NCBI GenBank assembly: GCA_013306675.1
Contig: JABLUY010000081.1
Coordinates: 62,001 to 126,000, forward strand
Direction of reading: 5' to 3'
DNA from: Thraustochytrium sp. TN22
Lineage: Eukaryota > Sar > Bigyra > Thraustochytrida > Thraustochytriidae
DNA length: 64,000 bases
Shown: in pieces, positions 59,001 to 64,000 of the stretch
Position numbering within the stretch: the first letter of the stretch is position 1
How the letters are laid out: the number at the start of each line of letters is the position of its first letter
The notes under the pieces: generated by a model
What the model saw: only the letters and a program-made list of their open reading frames with translations
What the model was told of the DNA's origin: nothing
The model's database searches: none
Program-made: the position numbers and the translations under genes

Positions 59001-60614
59001 TTACTCCATCTCCTTGACGATGGCACGCTCGCGCGCGGGCTTGGGCTTCTGCGCCGAGGCATCGTGTTCGATGACGCGCTGAACCTTGTTGCGGCGGGCG
59101 TCGCGCATGACGCGCTGCGTGTAGGTCATCTTGGTAATCATCTTGGGCGTGAGCTGGTGGCGGTCGATGCGACTGATCTCCTTGACGTGCTTGAAGCGGT
59201 TGATGAGCTTGGCGTTGTAGTCGCGCTGCTGCCGCTCGCGCGGCAGCGCGCGGCCCAGCGGGCGGCTCGCGTCGGCCTTCCAAATGCGCACGTTCGTGTC
59301 GCCACTGCCAGAGAGCACGAAGCGGCCGTCGCGCGAGAATTCCACTGCCTCGACGCGCTGCATGCGCTTCGAGTGGTAAATTTGGTGCGAGCGACCGCTG
59401 TTGGTCTTGAACAGGCGCAAGGTGCGGTCGTAGCCCGCCGAGACGAACTCGCGGCCCGTGGGCGAATATGCCACGTCCTGGACGGCCATCACGTGGTCGG
59501 TGTGCACCATGAGCGCGCGCGAGAGTTGCCGCATGTCGAAAGTGTACAGATGACCGTCGTCGTTGGCGCAGGTGAAGTTGAGCGGCTCCATCGGGTTCCA
59601 CGCCAGCTTGTTGGACTTCATATTCAAGATCACCTTGCGCAGCGGCGCGTTCTGCCGAACGTCGTACAGGCAAATGTTGCGGTCGGACCCGGTGCTGCCC
59701 AGCAGGTGCCGCTCCGCCGGGTTGTAGCTCACGGACCGCACCGAGTCGGCGCCCCAGGAGAACGACTTGACCGGTTCCATGCGCACGCCGTCCCACACGT
59801 CCACGCGCTCGCCGCACGTCGCGAAGCTGTCGTCGCCCCAGTGGCAGTCCACGCCCTGCAGGGCGTGCGAGCTGCGGAACGAGGCCACCGGCTCCACGGC
59901 GTTAGGCGCGCCGCCCAGGCCCTCGCGCTCCGACAGCAGCGCACCCGGCCGCTGCCGCTTCACGACGCGCCGACCCTTGCCAGCCTTGGCCTTCTTCCCG
60001 GCCGTCTTGGCCTTCTTTCCGGCCAGGCCGCCCTCGTCATCATCGTCATCATCATCGTCGTCGTCGTCATCATCATCGATGTCCTGCATCGCGTCCTCGT
60101 CCGCCTCCTCGTCATCATCCCCCGGCGCGCCGGCAATCGCCAGCTCCAGCGGGTCCAACGCGTGGCCCTCGCCGTCGCCCGTCGTCGCGCCGTCCGCAGA
60201 CAGCTCGAAGCGCTTGATGGTCTTGTCGTCGCCGCACGTGTAGAAGGCCGCGCCGTCGTGCGTCACACTCACGCCGCGCACAATGCCGGCATGCGCCGCC
60301 GTCGCCCACAGGCACCGTTGGAACGTCAGGTCCCACACGCGCACCTCGCCGTCGGCCGCGCCCGTCACGAAGGCGCGCATGCTGCGCGGGCTCGTGGCCA
60401 TGCACCAGATGCCGTCCATGTGGCCCTCCATCTGCGCCACCAGCGGCTTCGCAAACATCTTCTTCAGCTTCACCGCCTTGAGCGCGCGCGTGTACTCCCT
60501 CGCGCGCTCGAACGGGTGCAGCTCCGGGTCCGCGTTGCGCATCACCTTGACCACATCGTCGCGCCGGTCGCGCGTGTGCTCCACCTCCGACCTGCTCAGT
60601 GCCTTGAACTTCAT
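59001..60614 (-). CDS. DCAF13: SOF1/DCAF13 WD40 nucleolar protein
   Basis: Sof1/DCAF13 is a WD40 component of the U3-containing small-subunit processome, needed for 18S rRNA maturation. From the Met at 60614 (MKFKALSR) it is 537 residues, and this start aligns with the short MKVKxLSR start of the family; another Met lies eight codons upstream. Seven WD repeats run from EGHMDGIWCMATSP to GRFVLSGSGDTNVRIWKADAS. The conserved pre-propeller text is NADPELHPFERAREYTRALKAVKLKKMFAKPLVAQMEGH. The C-terminal Sof1 domain is present (EISRIDRHQLTPKMITKMTYTQRVMRDA). An insertion of about 60 residues between repeats 2 and 3 is acidic then basic (DIDDDDDDDDDDDDDD, then KKAKTAGKKAKAGKGRR) and is not usual in yeast or animals. 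Confidence 0.95.
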   Translation of the reverse strand: MKFKALSRSEVEHTRDRRDDVVKVMRNADPELHPFERAREYTRALKAVKLKKMFAKPLVAQMEGHMDGIWCMATSPRSMRAFVTGAADGEVRVWDLTFQRCLWATAAHAGIVRGVSVTHDGAAFYTCGDDKTIKRFELSADGATTGDGEGHALDPLELAIAGAPGDDDEEADEDAMQDIDDDDDDDDDDDDDDEGGLAGKKAKTAGKKAKAGKGRRVVKRQRPGALLSEREGLGGAPNAVEPVASFRSSHALQGVDCHWGDDSFATCGERVDVWDGVRMEPVKSFSWGADSVRSVSYNPAERHLLGSTGSDRNICLYDVRQNAPLRKVILNMKSNKLAWNPMEPLNFTCANDDGHLYTFDMRQLSRALMVHTDHVMAVQDVAYSPTGREFVSAGYDRTLRLFKTNSGRSHQIYHSKRMQRVEAVEFSRDGRFVLSGSGDTNVRIWKADASRPLGRALPRERQQRDYNAKLINRFKHVKEISRIDRHQLTPKMITKMTYTQRVMRDARRNKVQRVIEHDASAQKPKPARERAIVKEME

Positions 60615-62084
60615 CCTGGCCCGCCTGCGCTCGGCCACGAGCCTGGCCGCTGCGCCTTGTCAGGCTCCCCGCCTTTGCGCCCGCGCTCTCGTTCTGCGCG
60701 CCGCCGCGCCCGCCGCGCTCTCCTCCTCCGAGTCCTCCTGCTGCTGCGCCGCGGCCTGCCACTGGTCCTCGTCGCCGCCGGCCTATTGCGTTTTGGGCCT
60801 CTTCATCGCACACCCCTCGGTCACCCGCATCGCCCACCCCCATGGCCACACATCACGGTGCTCTGCCCGTCCCCGAGGACACCGCGCGAAGAGGGAGGTT
60901 GGGCGAGCACCGAGTCGGAGAGAGAATCGGGTCGTGCTGCCCTCTGGCTGGCTGGCTGGCTGGCTAGCTGCCCTGGCTCGTGCTAGGCCTCCAAGTTGTA
61001 CACGCCGAAGGGGCCCGGCCGCGCTCACTCCTTGTCACAGAGTCAGGTCGCTTCAGCGGCGACTCGGACTCGGCCGGTGGGTCAATTTCCGGTCGAAAAG
61101 GGCGTCAAAAAGGGCGCCATCGATCATGGCGGTCCTCGAGCTCAGCTACTTAGGCGCCTCTTGCTCGTTCCGCCGTAGCGCGCGTACGCTGCAGCTCAAA
61201 GCGACGAGCTTCTAGTCTAGTAGCTAAGCTTGCTTGCACAAGCAGCTAGCGTGCTGCCTCGACGGCGGACACCGCCCGGGTCGGCAGCCTTGGACAAGGC
61301 CGCAGACCGGGTGCCACAATCAATCCCACCCCGCCTGCCAGCGCCTAGCCGCCACGGGGCGGGGCGGGGCGTGCAATAAGCAACGGGGGCGCGTGCGCTG
61401 CGGCGGCGTCGGGCACCGAGCTCTGCTTCGTCCCGGCGAGCTCGACTCCAACTTGAACATCCTTTGCATGATTTACTTTCCGAGGCCGCGCGCGCCGCCA
61501 ATTCAAATTCGAATTCGAACTCGATTCGAATTCAAACCCGCAACACCGCCAGCGCGCTCTCCGTCCCAGGGCGGCGGCGCGGCGGCAGCTCCGCCTTGCG
61601 CCGCGGCGCGGGCCCGCGCGCTCGCGGCGTCCAGCGCGCCGCACCGGCCGCTGCGTCGGCCGCCTCGACGCTCGGGCCGGCCTGGCGGAGTCCGGCTGTC
61701 TCCCCGCCGCCACGGTTTCGGCCGCTCGCCGCGTGCTCCGCCGGGCGCCAACTAACTAACCGGAAACCTCCCTCGCGGCGCGCCAGCCCAGCGCGCGCAG
61801 AGGCAGGTCGGCTCACGCGGCTCGGCCCGCCTCGCGACCCGCCAGCTAGAGCTGCGTGACGAGGGCCTGCGGCGGCGGCGGTCGCGGCCAGGTCGCGGCC
61901 AGCGGGCGCTTTTGTCGCGTTTTTCATTCATTCATCTCGTGTTTCCAGGACTCCCTCCATCCACATCACCATCACCGGCAAAGACCGACTCTCGCCTCGC
62001 TCGCCGCGGGCCCCGCGCGGCGCCGCGGGCCTGCTGCAGACAGCCAGGCGGGCGGGCAGGCAGACAGACAAGCGCGCGGGCAGC
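60615..62084. promoter_or_regulatory. Divergent intergenic region, SOF1 / ADAM protease
   Basis: About 1.5 kb with both promoters. It contains a GGCTGGCTGGCTAGCTG run (60946-60969), a TAGC near 61246 and an AT-rich island at 61500-61536. The 400 bp before the ADAM start are GC-rich. No other gene is recognised. Confidence 0.5.
61500..61536. promoter_or_regulatory. AT-rich ATTCGAATTC element in a divergent promoter
   Basis: The stretch AATTCAAATTCGAATTCGAA followed by CTCGATTCGAATTCAAA contains repeated TTCGAATT palindromes inside GC-rich flanks. It matches the style of the island at 33462-33487, also in a divergent promoter. Function is inferred. Confidence 0.4.
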
Positions 62085-64000
62085 ATGCCGCGGCGGTCGC
62101 GGGCTGCGGCGGCGCTGGCCGTCGCGAGCGCGGCGCTGGCATCCGCCTGGGCACCGGCGCAGGCGGCGTGGACATGGGAGCAGACGCGCGACCGGCTGGA
62201 CGAGGTGGGCGGCGCGTACGAGCTGGTGGAGGCGCGCGCCGAGAGGGAGCTCGCGGCTCTGCGGCTGCGCTTCACGGCGCTCAACGAGACGCAGGACCTG
62301 CTGCTGGACGCGGACCATGAGGCGCTCTTCCCGGGCGGAGTCCTGGAGCACAGGCACGTGGACCGCGATGGCGTCACGGTGCGCGTGGAGCAGGAGCGAA
62401 TGGACTGCCTGTTCCGCGCCGAGCTGCCAGACGGGCGCGTGGCGCTCGCCAGCACGTGCGGCGGTCAGCTCTCCGCCACAGTAGAAACGGCCGACGGCAA
62501 GCTCGCGCTGCGGCCCGCCGGCGACCTGGTGGACGGTGCCGCGCGCTGCTTCGCGTACTGGGTCGAGGCGCGCTTGGACCACGAATACTCGTGCAATCAC
62601 ATGCACGTGGCTGAACACGACCTACCGCTGTCGCCAGAGCAGCAGCTGGCCGCTGCGGCCGCAGCCGAGGCTGCCTCCTCGGCCTCGGACCGCGGCAACC
62701 TGCGGCGGGCCTTGGCCGAAAAGGAGACGCGGTACATCAAGCTGGTTGTGGTGAACGACCATGCGCGGTACGAGGCCTACGGCTCGCGCACGCACGCCAA
62801 CAGCGCCGAGGTGCTCCAGCAGACCGTGGAGCTCTACGCCAAGCTCAACAAGCTCACCGAAACGGTGCAGCTGTCCATCCAGGTTGTCGGCATGATCAGT
62901 TTCTCGCACGGCGACTACTGGACGCCCGTCGTAGGTAGCGACGGCGAGGTGGACGAGGAGCAGCTGCTCAAGGACTTTACGCTGTGGCGCTCACAGCTCA
63001 TCGACGCTGGTGGCATCACCGAGCACGGCGTTGCGCAGCTGCTCACCGGTCTGGACTTCCGCGATACCACCGTCGGCCTGGCGCACGTCAACGTCCTCTG
63101 TAGCGACTCCTCCGGCACCGGCGTCGTGCAGGCCACCAACGCGCAGCTTAGCACAATCGCCGCCATCCTCGCACACGAGCTTGCGCATAACCTCGGGGTC
63201 GAGCACACGAGCACGTCCAAGGCCGACACGCTCGTCCCTTCCAACTGCAACGCTGGCGCCTGGATCATGGACCCTAGCGGCGTCAACGAGCGCGAGTGGT
63301 CCACCTGCTCCGCCGGCTGGATCGAGATGGCCTTTGGTGGCCTGCGCTATCCGCTTGGCTGTACCTCGTCCTCCTGCACGTACACGCCCACCTATGGTGT
63401 GCGCTACTCGCGCTGCGCCGACACGCGCGCCACGCTCACCTGGACGCTCGAGCCCACCTGCGGCAACGGCCTGCGCGAGACCGGCGAGGAGTGCGACTGC
63501 GGCCAGGACGACTGCTCTGACCTCGACCCGTGCTGCGACGGCTCCACATGCACGCTCAACGCTAACGCCGAGTGCAGCGCCGACGATGTCTGCTGCGACG
63601 AGAGCACGTGCCAACTTCACACCTCGAGCGTTGTCTGCCGCGAGGCCACCGACGATGACTGCGATTTCCAGGAGACGTGCAACGGTGTCGACGCCACCTG
63701 CCCCAGCGACCAACATGCCGAGAACGGCTCGCCTTGCGGCGAGAAGGGCCGCGGCGCTTGCTTTGTCGGTGAGTGCCAGGGTCACGAGGAGCAGTGCGCC
63801 GCCCTCGGCTACGCGCCCTGCCCCGAGCACAATCACGACGACGGCGCCGACTCCTGCGGCATTCTCTACTGCCGCGCCGAGCGCGACTCCTCCTCGGAGT
63901 GCTTTCAGGTGGAGTCTGGCGACACTGGCCAGCTCGTCCACGACGGTACCACCTGTGGTGGGTCGCTGCTGAACGACGAGACCGCCGCTGACCGCCTGGT
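62085..64000 (+). CDS. ADAM-type metalloprotease with disintegrin domain, 3' end beyond window
   Basis: The frame is open from 62085 to the window end (638 residues and two bases), with no stop. A signal peptide is clear (MPRRSRAAAALAVASAALAS, cleavage near APAQA-AW). A prodomain follows, with R207-R208 before the catalytic domain. The reprolysin-type metalloprotease spans ~215-425: H364-E-L-A-H368-N-L-G-V-E-H374 binds zinc, and IMDPSG at ~395 is the Met-turn. A disintegrin domain begins at C459 (CGNGLRETGEECDCG) and ends with CDFQETCNGVDATCP, with CREATDDDCD in the disintegrin-loop position. A Cys-rich region continues to the edge. ADAMs shed or cut cell-surface and matrix proteins; the target here is unknown. 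Whether a membrane span follows cannot be seen. Confidence 0.9.
   Translation, partial: MPRRSRAAAALAVASAALASAWAPAQAAWTWEQTRDRLDEVGGAYELVEARAERELAALRLRFTALNETQDLLLDADHEALFPGGVLEHRHVDRDGVTVRVEQERMDCLFRAELPDGRVALASTCGGQLSATVETADGKLALRPAGDLVDGAARCFAYWVEARLDHEYSCNHMHVAEHDLPLSPEQQLAAAAAAEAASSASDRGNLRRALAEKETRYIKLVVVNDHARYEAYGSRTHANSAEVLQQTVELYAKLNKLTETVQLSIQVVGMISFSHGDYWTPVVGSDGEVDEEQLLKDFTLWRSQLIDAGGITEHGVAQLLTGLDFRDTTVGLAHVNVLCSDSSGTGVVQATNAQLSTIAAILAHELAHNLGVEHTSTSKADTLVPSNCNAGAWIMDPSGVNEREWSTCSAGWIEMAFGGLRYPLGCTSSSCTYTPTYGVRYSRCADTRATLTWTLEPTCGNGLRETGEECDCGQDDCSDLDPCCDGSTCTLNANAECSADDVCCDESTCQLHTSSVVCREATDDDCDFQETCNGVDATCPSDQHAENGSPCGEKGRGACFVGECQGHEEQCAALGYAPCPEHNHDDGADSCGILYCRAERDSSSECFQVESGDTGQLVHDGTTCGGSLLNDETAADRL

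Overview
This is a GC-rich nuclear genome segment from a microbial eukaryote. The protein families are strictly eukaryotic: V-ATPase subunit B, DPH1, t-UTP/WDR75, SOF1/DCAF13, POL5, MPDU1, a CDP-alcohol phosphotransferase, a class II-type HDAC, a TKL-like kinase and an ADAM protease. Genes are monocistronic, on both strands, and nearly intron-free: 25 of 27 gene models are a single open frame, one has a clear 106-nt GT-AG intron, and one needs a 40-nt intron. A soluble-adenylyl-cyclase-like protein, a CEP164-type WW protein and a WDR31-like protein together suggest a lineage that makes a cilium or flagellum. A thraustochytrid-like stramenopile or a similar intron-poor flagellated protist fits, but nothing here proves the taxon. 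I recognised no transposon ORF, rRNA, tRNA or CRISPR array.

Layout. 1-8.6 kb: 3' part of WDR75/UTP17 (+), then three minus-strand genes: a two-finger zinc protein, a 1066-aa protein with four WW-like modules, and a calponin-homology protein. 10.3-13.3 kb: an AlkB-like dioxygenase (+) converging on an ankyrin protein (-). 15.4-21.3 kb: RING protein, eight-finger C2H2 protein and a protein kinase, all (+). 21.3-24.8 kb: WDR31-like protein and a phosphate transporter (-). 24.8-28.5 kb: the largest gene-free stretch. 28.5-33 kb: V-ATPase B (+), MAPEG protein and HDAC (-). 33.7-39.2 kb: CobW-type GTPase and DPH1 (+), an IQ/poly-Gln protein (-) and a novel 353-aa protein (+). 40.1-49 kb: mitochondrial WW protein (-), POL5 (+), Ser/Arg-rich IQ protein (+), CH-like/FYVE protein (-). 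49.6-58.2 kb: ethanolamine/choline phosphotransferase with intron (-), adenylyl cyclase (+), MPDU1 (-). 59-64 kb: SOF1 (-) and an ADAM metalloprotease (+) running off the right edge.

Functional themes. Three genes act in early ribosome biogenesis (WDR75, SOF1, POL5), and DPH1 modifies a translation factor. MPDU1 and the CDP-alcohol phosphotransferase serve ER lipid and glycan work. The V-ATPase subunit and phosphate transporter are house-keeping membrane functions. Several proteins (WW-module protein, ankyrin protein, 353-aa helical protein, Ser/Arg IQ protein) have no function I can name.

Genome style. Gene 5' flanks are very GC-rich and carry tetra- and pentanucleotide microsatellites (GCTC, GCGCC, GCCTC types), while 3' flanks are AT-richer. 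TAGC palindromic runs recur between genes. Codon third positions shift from G near the start to C/T near the end of many genes. This bias opens long antisense frames (up to 1190 codons opposite POL5) that I treat as artefacts.
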